Assembly (NCBI RefSeq): GCF_024137025.1
Contig: NZ_JAMYJR010000048.1
Span: forward strand, 1 to 64,000
Source of the DNA: Paractinoplanes aksuensis
GTDB taxonomy: Bacteria > Actinomycetota > Actinomycetes > Mycobacteriales > Micromonosporaceae
Reading direction: 5' to 3'
Length of the DNA stretch: 64,000 bases
The stretch's first letter is position 1, and each line of letters begins with the position of its first letter. The position numbers and the translations under genes were made by a program. Positions 1 through 7,056 of this stretch are shown one piece after another. The notes under the pieces were generated by a model that was given only the letters and a program-made list of their open reading frames with translations, did no database searches and was not told the DNA's origin.

Positions 1-30
1 AATTGGCACTGGCTTATCAAGCACCCTGTT

Positions 31-47
31 GAGTTCTCAAAGAACAA
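31..47 (-). promoter_or_regulatory. rRNA leader boxA-type antitermination/processing element
   Basis: Read on the minus strand this is TTGTTCTTTGAGAACTC followed by AACAGGGTGC, the conserved actinobacterial rRNA leader signature. It contains the small palindrome GTTCT-ttg-AGAAC. It points leftward, so the 16S gene should begin shortly beyond position 1. The 16S itself is not in the window. Confidence 0.8.
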
Positions 48-83
48 CCGCTACCCGGCTAACCGCTCCGGGGCACTTGCTCG

Positions 84-112
84 ACTTTACTTGGGCTTTT
101 CCTTCTCGTCAA
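84..112 (-). promoter_or_regulatory. rRNA operon promoter
   Basis: On the minus strand a -35 TTGACG (112-107) and a -10 TAAAGT (89-84) are separated by exactly 17 bases. Transcription would start near 77 and run through the boxA leader toward the left edge. Spacing, near-consensus -35 and the leader just downstream make this the best rrn promoter candidate. A weaker second box, TAATGT at 278-273, has only a poor -35 (TTGGTG). Confidence 0.75.
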
Positions 113-650
113 ACCCGGGTAACTTCCCGGAAATTCACGATCCAGAACTGCTCAAGCCCGCAAGAATCTACACCAGCTATTGCTGAGGCAATTTCTCGGG
201 TTCCCCCAGGACGGCCGCTCCGGGCCTCCGAAGAGTCCCGCTCGCTCGCCCGTCTCCCTGGCGGCTCGGTAAACATTACAGGCCCCTGGCATGGACACCA
301 AATCGACCCCCTGCGAACCACGTCACAGAACCCCGTTCGGCCAAGATCCTCAGGTCCGACACTCGCCGACCGACGCCGTTTCCGCAGTTCAAGCCGCATT
401 CGATCAACGCCGGCGCCCATCGTGCCCAGCCCACCCTCCCTAGGGGGACCCCCGTTGGTCAGTGTGGAGGAAACGGACGATCTTTGCGGGCGCGAGCTGC
501 CCTTCCTGTGGACGGCGCGGAATTGTGGACAACGCGCAAGATCGGAACTACGCGGTGTATTCAATGCCGGCAAAGTTCGCGTTCACCAGACTGGGAGCAC
601 AAGACCACGCGTAGGCCGCCTGGTCGGCGTGACACCGGCGAAGCGCGACG
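113..650. other. rrn upstream region without a recognisable gene
   Basis: Open frames here show no protein family, no ribosome binding site and no codon-position bias. Apart from the possible second rrn promoter near 273-301 and the DnaA-box-like pair at 507-532 I see nothing in it. Confidence 0.5.
507..532 (-). promoter_or_regulatory. pair of DnaA-box-like sequences
   Basis: TGTGGACAA at 524-532 is the exact complement of the actinobacterial DnaA box TTGTCCACA. TGTGGACGG at 507-515 is a near match in the same orientation, 17 bases away. They lie about 400 bases upstream of the rrn promoter. Two boxes do not make an origin; no dnaA or dnaN gene is nearby. Confidence 0.35.
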
Positions 651-881
651 TCAGGCTGCTCGCGTCAATCCGGCACTACGCCAGTCAGGCACCACACGGG
701 CTGGTCGCGCCAGTCCGGCACTACGTCAGTCCGGCTCGATTTCAGGCTGGTCGGGCCAGTCCGGCACTACGTCAGTCCGGCACCACTCGGTCTGGTCGGG
801 CCAGTCGGCACTACGTCAGTCCGGCACGATGTCAGGCTGGTCGCGTCGGTCCGATACGACGCGGCGCCAGCCAGTCCGGCA
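651..881. repeat. 45-base imperfect tandem array
   Basis: The core CTGGTCG recurs at 655 (as CTGCTCG), 701, 747, 792 and 837, giving units of 46, 46, 45 and 45 bases. Each unit also carries AGTCCGGCACTACG or a variant. There are about five units with no unique spacers, so it is a tandem repeat and not a CRISPR array. No gene is recognisable in it. Confidence 0.75.
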
Positions 882-1360
882 CTGCGGGAAGCCACCTGGG
901 GACCAAGACAGCAAGGACGAACCGGTCCGGCAGCTCGTAGGGCAGGCCGAGGCCAGCCCGGGAGCAATGCCGGCCTGGCCTCGGCGCACGCCTCTACCTC
1001 TTGACGACACACGAAGCTCGCCGGTCCAGAACCACAAGACCAGTTGGTTCAGAGCCAAGAGGTCAGCTGGTCCAGCGCCAAGCGCGGTCGGTCGAGCCAG
1101 CCCCCGGAAGGACGGAGCGGCAGCACGTCGAGCAAGGTGGGGAGCGGGCCGACACGGCGGCGGCTGGACAGGCGGGCGGGCGGAGTTGAGCGGGTCGTGG
1201 GTGGTGAGTTGTCGCGGCACGAGGGTGGGCGGGGGTGCTTCGCTGGGGGTTGGATGGCAAGCTCCTCTTCCGTGATTGAAGATCTCCCGAGGGACTACCG
1301 GTGCGGGCCGCCGGTCCGGATGCTCGAGCTCGTTGGGCCGGATCCCGTGCGGGTGGCGTC
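882..1360. other. gene-free stretch before mraY
   Basis: No protein family, RNA gene or clear promoter was recognised. A short direct repeat built on AGTTGGTTC/AGCTGGTCC lies near 1040-1080. The promoter of mraY must be in here but I cannot place it. Confidence 0.4.
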
Positions 1361-2464
1361 GTGAGGGCGGTCATCGTCGCGGCGGCGGTCGCGTTTCTTG
1401 TCTCGCTGTTCGTCACGCCGGTGGCTATCCGGGTGTTCTCCGCGCTCAAGGCGGGTCAGCCCATCCGGTCGATCGGGCTGGCCAGCAATGAGGGCAAGCG
1501 CGGGACCCCGACGATGGGTGGGGTCGCGTTCATCGTGGCGACCGTCATCGCCTATGTCGCGGGGCACATCGCGCTGACCACCCTCCCCGAGCGGCAGATC
1601 GCGCAGGAGGAGCCGACGATGACGGCCTTCGTCCTGCTGGGACTGTTCGTCTGCTGTGGCGCGGTCGGGTTCCTCGACGACTTCCTCAAGGTGCGCCGGC
1701 GTAACTCGGACGGGTTGAGCGCCAAGGGCAAGCTGCTCGGCCAGGGGCTCGTCGGCGTCGGGTTCGGCGTTGTCGCGCTCTATTTCGTCAGCACCAACGG
1801 GCAGACGGTGGCCAGCGAGAACATCTCGTTGGTCAGGGACATCAGCTGGCTGGACGTCGGGAAGTTCGGTTCGGTGCTCGTGTTCGTCTTCGTCATCACG
1901 GCGATGTCGAACGGCGTGAACCTCACCGACGGCCTCGATGGGCTGGCGACCGGCGTCTCCGTGCTGGTGTTCGCGGCGTACGCGTTGATCGGCTTCTGGC
2001 AGTACCGGCACTGGTGCGCGGACGAGGCCTACTCGCGGGCCAACGACTACTGCTACCAGGTGCGCGATCCGCTGGAGATCGCGATGATCTCGGCCGCGGC
2101 GGCCGCCGCTTGTCTGGGGTTTCTCTGGTGGAACACGTCGCCGGCGCGGATCTTCATGGGCGACGTGGGGTCGCTCGCGCTCGGCGGCCTGATGGGCGGG
2201 TTGGCGGTGGCCACCCGCACCACGCTGCTGACGATCCTGATCGGCGGGCTATTCGTGCTCATCACGGTGACCTGGGTGATCCAGATCGTGTCGTACCGCA
2301 CCACCGGGCGGCGGGTCTTCCGGATGGTGCCGCTGCACCACCACTTCGAGTTGGCCGGGTGGAGCGAGGTCAACATCGTGATCCGGTTCTGGATCATCGC
2401 GGGGGTCGGCGTGGCGGCGGGCCTGAGCCTGTTCTACGCCGACTTCCTGACGGCCACCGGGTAG
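1361..2464 (+). CDS. mraY: phospho-N-acetylmuramoyl-pentapeptide-transferase
   Basis: Integral membrane enzyme that moves phospho-MurNAc-pentapeptide from UDP to undecaprenyl phosphate, making lipid I for peptidoglycan. The 367-residue product has about ten membrane segments and the family motifs in order: FLDDFLK, NLTDGLDGLA (catalytic Asp region), FMGDVGSLALGG and LHHHFE. The GTG at 1361 is chosen because it gives the usual N-terminus; an upstream in-frame start at 1301 would add 20 uncharacteristic residues. mraY normally lies between murF and murD in the division-wall cluster, but here its neighbours are an rRNA operon and tyrS, so it is either a relocated or a second copy. Its last codons are repeated twice downstream. 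Confidence 0.93.
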   Translation: MRAVIVAAAVAFLVSLFVTPVAIRVFSALKAGQPIRSIGLASNEGKRGTPTMGGVAFIVATVIAYVAGHIALTTLPERQIAQEEPTMTAFVLLGLFVCCGAVGFLDDFLKVRRRNSDGLSAKGKLLGQGLVGVGFGVVALYFVSTNGQTVASENISLVRDISWLDVGKFGSVLVFVFVITAMSNGVNLTDGLDGLATGVSVLVFAAYALIGFWQYRHWCADEAYSRANDYCYQVRDPLEIAMISAAAAAACLGFLWWNTSPARIFMGDVGSLALGGLMGGLAVATRTTLLTILIGGLFVLITVTWVIQIVSYRTTGRRVFRMVPLHHHFELAGWSEVNIVIRFWIIAGVGVAAGLSLFYADFLTATG

Positions 2465-2525
2465 AGGCGCGGACTTTCCTGACGGCCGCCGGGTAAGGGC
2501 GCCGACTTCCTGACGGCCACCGGGT
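2441..2525 (+). repeat. triplicated 3' end of mraY
   Basis: The final 22 bases of mraY coding sequence, ending at the stop (encoding DFLTATG), recur at 2472-2494 and 2504-2525, spaced 31 and 32 bases. The second copy even keeps a TAA stop. All three end in ACCGGGT or GCCGGGT. Confidence 0.85.
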
Positions 2526-2539
2526 GGGCGGCCGTCAGG
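2509..2539. terminator. bidirectional terminator between mraY and tyrS
   Basis: CCTGACGGCC (2509-2518) and GGCCGTCAGG (2530-2539) form a perfect 10-base-pair stem with an 11-base loop, between two convergent genes. The left arm lies in the third copy of the mraY-end repeat. Confidence 0.75.
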
Positions 2540-2551
2540 ACGACGGGCCGG

Positions 2552-3808
2552 TCAGGCGGAGTACTCGACGCCGGCGAAGGTGCGCTTGCCCCGGCGCAGG
2601 ACCAGGAACTGGCCGTGCAGCAGGGTGTCGGCGCCGGGCACGGCCTCACCGTCGGTGATGCGTTCGTTGTTGACGTAGGCGCCGCCCTCGGTGATGGTGC
2701 GCCGGGCCTCGTTGGCGCTGGCCACCAGGCCCGTTTCCTTCAGCAGCGTGCTGTAGTTCGGCATCTCACCGCGTACGGGAAGAAGCCCGGCCTCGCCCAG
2801 AGCGGCCCGCAACGTCTCGGCCGAGAGTGAATCGAGCGACCCGCGACCGAACAGCGCCTGGCTGGCCATGACGGCCTGCTCGGCCTCGGTGTCGCCGTGG
2901 ACCAGCGCGGTGATCTCGAGGGCGAGGGCGCGCTGGGCCAGCCGGGCCTGGGGGCGGTCGGCGGTGGCCTTCTCAAGCTCTTCCAGCTCTTCGCGGCTCT
3001 TGAAGCTGAAGAACCGCAGGTAGTTGTTCACGTCGCGGTCGTCGGCGTTGATCCAGAACTGGTAGAACGCGTACGGGCTGGTCATCTCGGGGTCGAGCCA
3101 GACCGCGCCGCCCTCGCTCTTGCCGAACTTGGTGCCGTCAGCCTTGAGCACCAGCGGGGTGGTGAACGCGTGGACCGGGCCGGCGCCGCGGCGGCGCACG
3201 AAGTCGACGCCGGCGGTGATATTGCCCCACTGGTCGGAGCCGCCGAACTGGAGCATGCAGCCGTGCCGCTGATGCAGCTGGTAGAAGTCGTTGGCCTGCA
3301 GCAGCTGGTAGCTGAACTCGGTGAAGCTGATGCCGCTCTCGAGCCGGTTGCGCACCACGTCGCGGGCCAGCATCTTGTTGACCGGGAAGTGCTTGCCGAC
3401 GTCACGCAGGAACTCGATGACCGAGGTCGGGCCCGTCCAGTCGAGGTTGTTGACCAGCGTGGCCGCGCTGTCGCCGTCGTACGTGACGAACGGTGCGAGC
3501 TGGGCGCGAATACGCTCGACCCAGCCCTGGACCACCTCCGGCGAGTTGAGAGAGCGCTCGGCCGACTCGCGGGGGTCGCCGATCTGGCCGGTGGCCCCGC
3601 CGACCAGCAGCAGCGGGCGGTGACCGGCGCGCTGGAGCCGGCCGGCCGTGATGACCTGCATGAGGTGACCGACGTGCAGCGACGCGGCGGTGGGGTCGAA
3701 ACCCACATAGAACGTGATCGGGTCGCCGGTGAGGGCCTCGGCCAGGGCGGCCGGGTCGGTCGAATCCTGGATCAGTCCACGCCATGTCAGGTCGTCTAGG
3801 AGAGTCAC
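2552..3808 (-). CDS. tyrS: tyrosyl-tRNA synthetase
   Basis: Class I aminoacyl-tRNA synthetase charging tRNA-Tyr in the cytoplasm. The 418-residue product shows the HIGH-type motif HVGHL, a KMSKS-type loop KFGKS and a C-terminal S4-like RNA-binding region (GAYVNNERI). The GTG at 3808 gives the normal N-terminus (VTLLDDLTWRG). GACAAT lies six bases upstream, so the mRNA may be leaderless. An in-frame extension to 3997 would run into the promoter side of the divergent PPK2 gene and has no family similarity. Confidence 0.95.
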   Translation of the reverse strand: MTLLDDLTWRGLIQDSTDPAALAEALTGDPITFYVGFDPTAASLHVGHLMQVITAGRLQRAGHRPLLLVGGATGQIGDPRESAERSLNSPEVVQGWVERIRAQLAPFVTYDGDSAATLVNNLDWTGPTSVIEFLRDVGKHFPVNKMLARDVVRNRLESGISFTEFSYQLLQANDFYQLHQRHGCMLQFGGSDQWGNITAGVDFVRRRGAGPVHAFTTPLVLKADGTKFGKSEGGAVWLDPEMTSPYAFYQFWINADDRDVNNYLRFFSFKSREELEELEKATADRPQARLAQRALALEITALVHGDTEAEQAVMASQALFGRGSLDSLSAETLRAALGEAGLLPVRGEMPNYSTLLKETGLVASANEARRTITEGGAYVNNERITDGEAVPGADTLLHGQFLVLRRGKRTFAGVEYSA

Positions 3809-3911
3809 CAGGCGATTGTCCCGCACGGCCCGGTGGCGAGGACACCGGGTTTCGGCGCTCCCAAGAAAAGCCGGAGCTGCGGAACTGGCGCGACGGGGAC
3901 ATGCTGTACGG

Positions 3912-4661
3912 ATGAGTCGCCTGGGTAGCGGTGAACCGCCGATCGAGATCTCGAAGAAGAAGGCCGTGGCCCGCCTCGAGGAGGCACAGCAGCGCATGTT
4001 GCGGCTGCGGCTGCTCCTCGGCGGTCAGATCGGTGATCAGAAGATCGGGCCGCCGCTGTGCTGTGTCTTCGAGGGCTGGGACGCGTCGGGCAAGGGTGGC
4101 GCCATCAAGCGGCTGGTCGCCCCGCTCGACCCGCGCTTCGTCCGGGTGTCACAGTTCGCCGCGCCCACGTACGACGAGAAACGCCACCACTTCCTGTGGC
4201 GTTTCTGGCCGAAGTTGCCGGGCTGGGGCGGCATGGCCGTGTTCGACCGCTCCTGGTACGGGCGGGTCCTGGTCGAGCGGGTCGAGGGGTTCGCGTCCAA
4301 GGAGCAGTGGTCGCGGGCCTACAACGAGATCGTCGAGTTCGAGCGGACGCTTGTGCACGAGGGCATGATCATGGTCAAGTTCTGGATGCACGTCTCGCCC
4401 GAGGAGCAGCTGCGCCGCTTCGAGGACAGGTCGGGCGACCCGCTACGGCAGTGGAAGCTGACCGACGAGGACTGGCGCAACCGCGAGAAGCGACCCTCGT
4501 ACGAGGCCGCGATCGACGAGATGCTGGAGCGCACCGACCCGACGTGGGCGCCGTGGCACGTCATCCCCGGCAACGACAAGCACTACGCGCGTTTCGCCGT
4601 GGTCGAGGCGGTCTGCGACGCGGTCGAGGCCGAGCTGACCAAGCGCGGAATCAAGTACTAG
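3912..4661 (+). CDS. ppk2: polyphosphate kinase 2 family protein
   Basis: PPK2 enzymes transfer phosphate between polyphosphate and nucleotides (usually making NTP from NDP, or NDP from NMP). The 249-residue single-domain protein has Walker A GWDASGKGG (residues 55-63), the DRSWYGR Walker B-like motif (112-118) and the usual lid and C-terminal NDKHYAR segment. The short single-domain form fits PPK2 class I or III; substrate cannot be told from sequence alone. The ATG at 3912 follows CATGCT by six bases, a leaderless pattern. Its last 11 bases overlap the end of the convergent adenylate kinase-like gene. Confidence 0.9.
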   Translation: MSRLGSGEPPIEISKKKAVARLEEAQQRMLRLRLLLGGQIGDQKIGPPLCCVFEGWDASGKGGAIKRLVAPLDPRFVRVSQFAAPTYDEKRHHFLWRFWPKLPGWGGMAVFDRSWYGRVLVERVEGFASKEQWSRAYNEIVEFERTLVHEGMIMVKFWMHVSPEEQLRRFEDRSGDPLRQWKLTDEDWRNREKRPSYEAAIDEMLERTDPTWAPWHVIPGNDKHYARFAVVEAVCDAVEAELTKRGIKY

Positions 4662-5307
4662 CCGGCTTGTAGGCCGGCAGGCCCAGCGTCTCGCGGATGG
4701 ACTGCTGCACCTCGTCGGCCGAGGCGCACGCGTCGATGTCGTGGATGAACTCCTTGCGGGCGAAGAGCTCGAGCACCGGGCGGGTCTTCTCGTGGTAGTC
4801 CCGCAGCCGGGAGTTGAGCGCCTCGGGGGTGTCGTCGGCCCGGGTGATCAGCTCGTGGCCGCAGATGTCGCAGCGGCCCTCGACCTCAGGCCGGTCGGCG
4901 ATGAGGTTGTAGTCCATGCCGCAGTTGGGGCACAGCCGGCGGCTGAGCACGCGGCGGCGGACCTCGTCGTCGGGGAGCTCGAGGTGGATGACGCCGTCGA
5001 TGTCGTAGCGCTCCATGAAGAATTCGGCCTGCCGCCCGTTGCGCGGGAAGCCGTCGATGATGAAGCCGAAGTTCCAGTCGTGGTTGTCGAGCCGTTCGCG
5101 GACGACCGACTCGACCAGGTCGTCGCTGACCAGCTCGCCGGCGGTCATCGTGCGGCGCACCTGGGCGCCCAGTTTGGTGTGGTTCTGCACGTTCCACCGG
5201 AAGATGTCGCCGACGGAGATGTGCACCAGGTCGAGGTCGCGGCAGAGCAGCTCGCTCTGGGTGCCCTTGCCGCTGCCCTGAACTCCCATGATCACGAATT
5301 TGCGCAT
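4651..5307 (-). CDS. adenylate kinase-like protein with zinc-finger LID
   Basis: Predicted NMP kinase (AMP + ATP to 2 ADP). The 218 residues begin with the P-loop GVQGSGKGTQ (8-17), then the NMP-binding segment and GFPRN. The LID carries four cysteines at 126, 129, 146 and 149 (CPNCG...CDICG), a zinc site. The housekeeping adk normally sits beside secY, so this may be a paralogue; I cannot see the rest of the genome. It is the last gene of a leftward run, one base after the stop of the 5309-5908 gene. It converges with and overlaps the PPK2 gene, another AMP/ADP phosphotransferase. Confidence 0.88.
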   Translation of the reverse strand: MRKFVIMGVQGSGKGTQSELLCRDLDLVHISVGDIFRWNVQNHTKLGAQVRRTMTAGELVSDDLVESVVRERLDNHDWNFGFIIDGFPRNGRQAEFFMERYDIDGVIHLELPDDEVRRRVLSRRLCPNCGMDYNLIADRPEVEGRCDICGHELITRADDTPEALNSRLRDYHEKTRPVLELFARKEFIHDIDACASADEVQQSIRETLGLPAYKPAST

Positions 5308-5308
5308 G

Positions 5309-5908
5309 TCAGCCCTCTCCGTCGGCCGCGCCGATGCGCAGCGGTCCCGGCGCCGCGCGGCCGGTCAGGGTGGTCGGGTCGATGCTCCAGGCCCCGGCCA
5401 CGGCGAGCACGTCCTTCTCGCCCACCAGGACAGTGGTCTCTTCTTCCAGTACGCCGGGCAGGCCGGCCTCGCGTTCGGCCGGGTCGGGCTCGCCGTGCCA
5501 GGACGTGACCTCACCGGTCTGCCCCACATACCCGAAAGTGCGGATCAGCTCACCCTCGGCGGCGCGCTGCCAGCGGTGCAGTTCGGTGACCCGGTGGGTG
5601 GCGAAGAACTGCACCTCGGCGCCGAGCGTGGCCGAGAGCGCGACGACGTCGACGGAGACGTCGGGCCGCAGCAGCCAGCGGCCGGTGGCCAGCACCCACT
5701 GCTCGTCGCGGGCGCCGGGCAGGGGCGGGGTGACAGCCACCCGGTCGTCGGTGAGGTGGGCCAGGTCGATGCCGTCGCGCCACGGCACCGGGCCGAGGTC
5801 GCGCAGGCCGAGAGCGGCGATCACCGATTCCGGTGTCGCGCCCGGCCGATGACGGACGGCGAGCCAGGCCTGCTTGCCGCCGAAACCGGTCATTACGTCC
5901 TTAACCAT
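5309..5908 (-). CDS. conserved hypothetical protein
   Basis: Product of 199 residues, soluble, acidic, no family recognised. It has Trp-rich stretches (WVLATGRWLL, HRWQRAAEGE) and a C-terminal half that reads like a small alpha/beta domain. The ATG at 5908 is preceded by TAGCGT (5921-5916) and seven bases, which supports this start and a leaderless mRNA; a frame extension to 5998 is therefore unlikely. It is one base upstream of the adenylate kinase-like gene and likely co-transcribed with it. Confidence 0.7.
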   Translation of the reverse strand: MVKDVMTGFGGKQAWLAVRHRPGATPESVIAALGLRDLGPVPWRDGIDLAHLTDDRVAVTPPLPGARDEQWVLATGRWLLRPDVSVDVVALSATLGAEVQFFATHRVTELHRWQRAAEGELIRTFGYVGQTGEVTSWHGEPDPAEREAGLPGVLEEETTVLVGEKDVLAVAGAWSIDPTTLTGRAAPGPLRIGAADGEG

Positions 5909-5915
5909 GGCCCCA

Positions 5916-5921
5916 ACGCTA
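5916..5921 (-). promoter_or_regulatory. leaderless -10 box of the 5309-5908 gene
   Basis: TAGCGT on the minus strand, seven bases before the ATG at 5908. Confidence 0.5.
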
Positions 5922-5960
5922 TCCGGTCCGCGCGGGCGGCTGTCCACCGAAGGTGCGCGC

Positions 5961-6446
5961 TCAGCGCCAGCCGTACTCCTGGCGTAGCCGAGCGGCAACC
6001 TCGTCGAACCGGGACCGGTCGAGGATCGCGCCCTCGCGGCGGATGCCGTCCTGGTCGACCTCGATCACCCGATCGAGGCGGATGTAACTCGGGCGGTCCT
6101 CGCGGTCCCAGGCGCCGGTGCCGATCGGCAGCCAGTTGTGTTCCCCACCGCGGCGATCCTGCGACGAGAGCATGAGACCCAGCACCTCGCGACCGGAGCG
6201 GCCGACCACCAGGACCGGGCGGTCCTTGCCCTGGGCGGGGTCGTCCTCGTAGGGGACCCAGGTCCAGACGATCTCGCCCGGATCGGCGTCGCCGTCGAGA
6301 TCGGGCGAATACTCGATGCGACGGCCGCGGTCACCGGTCGGTACATGACGGGGCCGGGAAGCCGGCTTGGGCGCTTGCGCGGGGACGCGGGCCGGGGCGA
6401 CACGTTCCGCCACCCGGCGCAGCAAGGTCTTGAGCATCTTGGCCAC
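5961..6446 (-). CDS. PemK/MazF-like protein without a visible antitoxin
   Basis: The 161-residue product has a basic N-terminal 35 residues, then the PemK/MazF fold signature: GEIVWTWVPY, a gap, KDRPVLVVG and later RLDRV. MazF and PemK proteins are usually mRNA interferases of about 110 residues, and this one is longer. No small antitoxin gene lies next to it, so an orphan role is more likely than a toxin-antitoxin pair. The GTG at 6446 follows TAGAGT by six bases; that -10 box overlaps the -10 box of the divergent gene. Confidence 0.75.
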   Translation of the reverse strand: MAKMLKTLLRRVAERVAPARVPAQAPKPASRPRHVPTGDRGRRIEYSPDLDGDADPGEIVWTWVPYEDDPAQGKDRPVLVVGRSGREVLGLMLSSQDRRGGEHNWLPIGTGAWDREDRPSYIRLDRVIEVDQDGIRREGAILDRSRFDEVAARLRQEYGWR

Positions 6447-6452
6447 GCGTGA

Positions 6453-6462
6453 ACTCTAGGCT
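6453..6462. promoter_or_regulatory. overlapping divergent -10 boxes
   Basis: The ten bases ACTCTAGGCT hold two -10 boxes. TAGGCT (6457-6462) is six bases before the ATG at 6469. TAGAGT on the other strand (6458-6453) is six bases before the GTG at 6446. They share the TA step at 6457-6458, so RNA polymerase cannot open both at once. Confidence 0.6.
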
Positions 6463-6468
6463 GCCGGT

Positions 6469-7053
6469 ATGACACCGGACATCGACGCCTGGCTGCCGTG
6501 GCACCCGCGGCAGGTCGCCGAGCGCCTCGCCGGGGTCGGCGTGCCCTGGTACGTGGCCGGCGGCTGGGCCGTCGACCTGCACCTGGGCGGCGGCCTGCGC
6601 GAGCACGAGGACCTCGAGATCGGCGTGCCGCGGGAGCGGTTCGCGCCGATCGCGGGGCGCTTCCCCGAACTGGCCTTCTATGTCGCGGGCGACGGCCGGG
6701 TGGCGCCGGCCACCCCGGCCGCCCTGGCCGAGCAGTATCAGACCTGGGCCTACGACCCGGCGGCCGACGGGTGGCGCTTCGACGTGTTCCGGGAGCCGCA
6801 CGACGGCGACGTCTGGATCTCCCGCCGCCACGAGAGCCTGCGCCGGCCGTACGCGGAACTGGTGCGCACCGACCGTGACGGCATCCCCTACCTCAGCCCC
6901 GAGGTGGTGTTGCTCTTCAAGGCCAAGCATCGCCGGCCCAAGGACGAGCAGGACTTCGCGGCCGTCGCCCCCGTCCTCACCGCCGGTGAGCGGGAGTGGC
7001 TGAACGACGCGTTACGCCTGGTCCACCCCGGTCACGCCTGGATCTCCGAGTAG
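6469..7053 (+). CDS. nucleotidyltransferase, aminoglycoside adenylyltransferase-like
   Basis: The 194-residue product begins with WYVAGGWAVDL and REHEDLEIGV, the GG...D/E-x-D/E pattern of the small nucleotidyltransferase fold that includes ANT(2'')-type aminoglycoside adenylyltransferases, and has FKAKHRRPKDEQDF near the C-terminus. The usual DxD appears as EDLE. Chromosomal relatives in actinomycetes are mostly uncharacterised, so resistance should not be assumed. It appears leaderless (TAGGCT, six bases, ATG) and is divergent from the PemK-like gene with only 22 bases between them. Confidence 0.75.
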   Translation: MTPDIDAWLPWHPRQVAERLAGVGVPWYVAGGWAVDLHLGGGLREHEDLEIGVPRERFAPIAGRFPELAFYVAGDGRVAPATPAALAEQYQTWAYDPAADGWRFDVFREPHDGDVWISRRHESLRRPYAELVRTDRDGIPYLSPEVVLLFKAKHRRPKDEQDFAAVAPVLTAGEREWLNDALRLVHPGHAWISE

Positions 7054-7056
7054 GGG

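Noticed and set aside
507..532. Replication origin
   Set aside because: Two DnaA-like boxes only, no AT-rich unwinding element and no dnaA, dnaN or gyrase genes nearby.
651..881. Possible CRISPR array
   Set aside because: Units are contiguous and imperfect, there are no unique spacers and no cas gene in the window.
29..1275. Two overlapping plus-strand frames covering the rrn upstream region
   Set aside because: They pass through a promoter, a boxA leader and a tandem array, and their products are Ser and Arg-rich low complexity.
5961..6446. Type II toxin-antitoxin module
   Set aside because: Only the PemK-like protein is present; the adjacent genes are a nucleotidyltransferase and a larger hypothetical protein, not an antitoxin.
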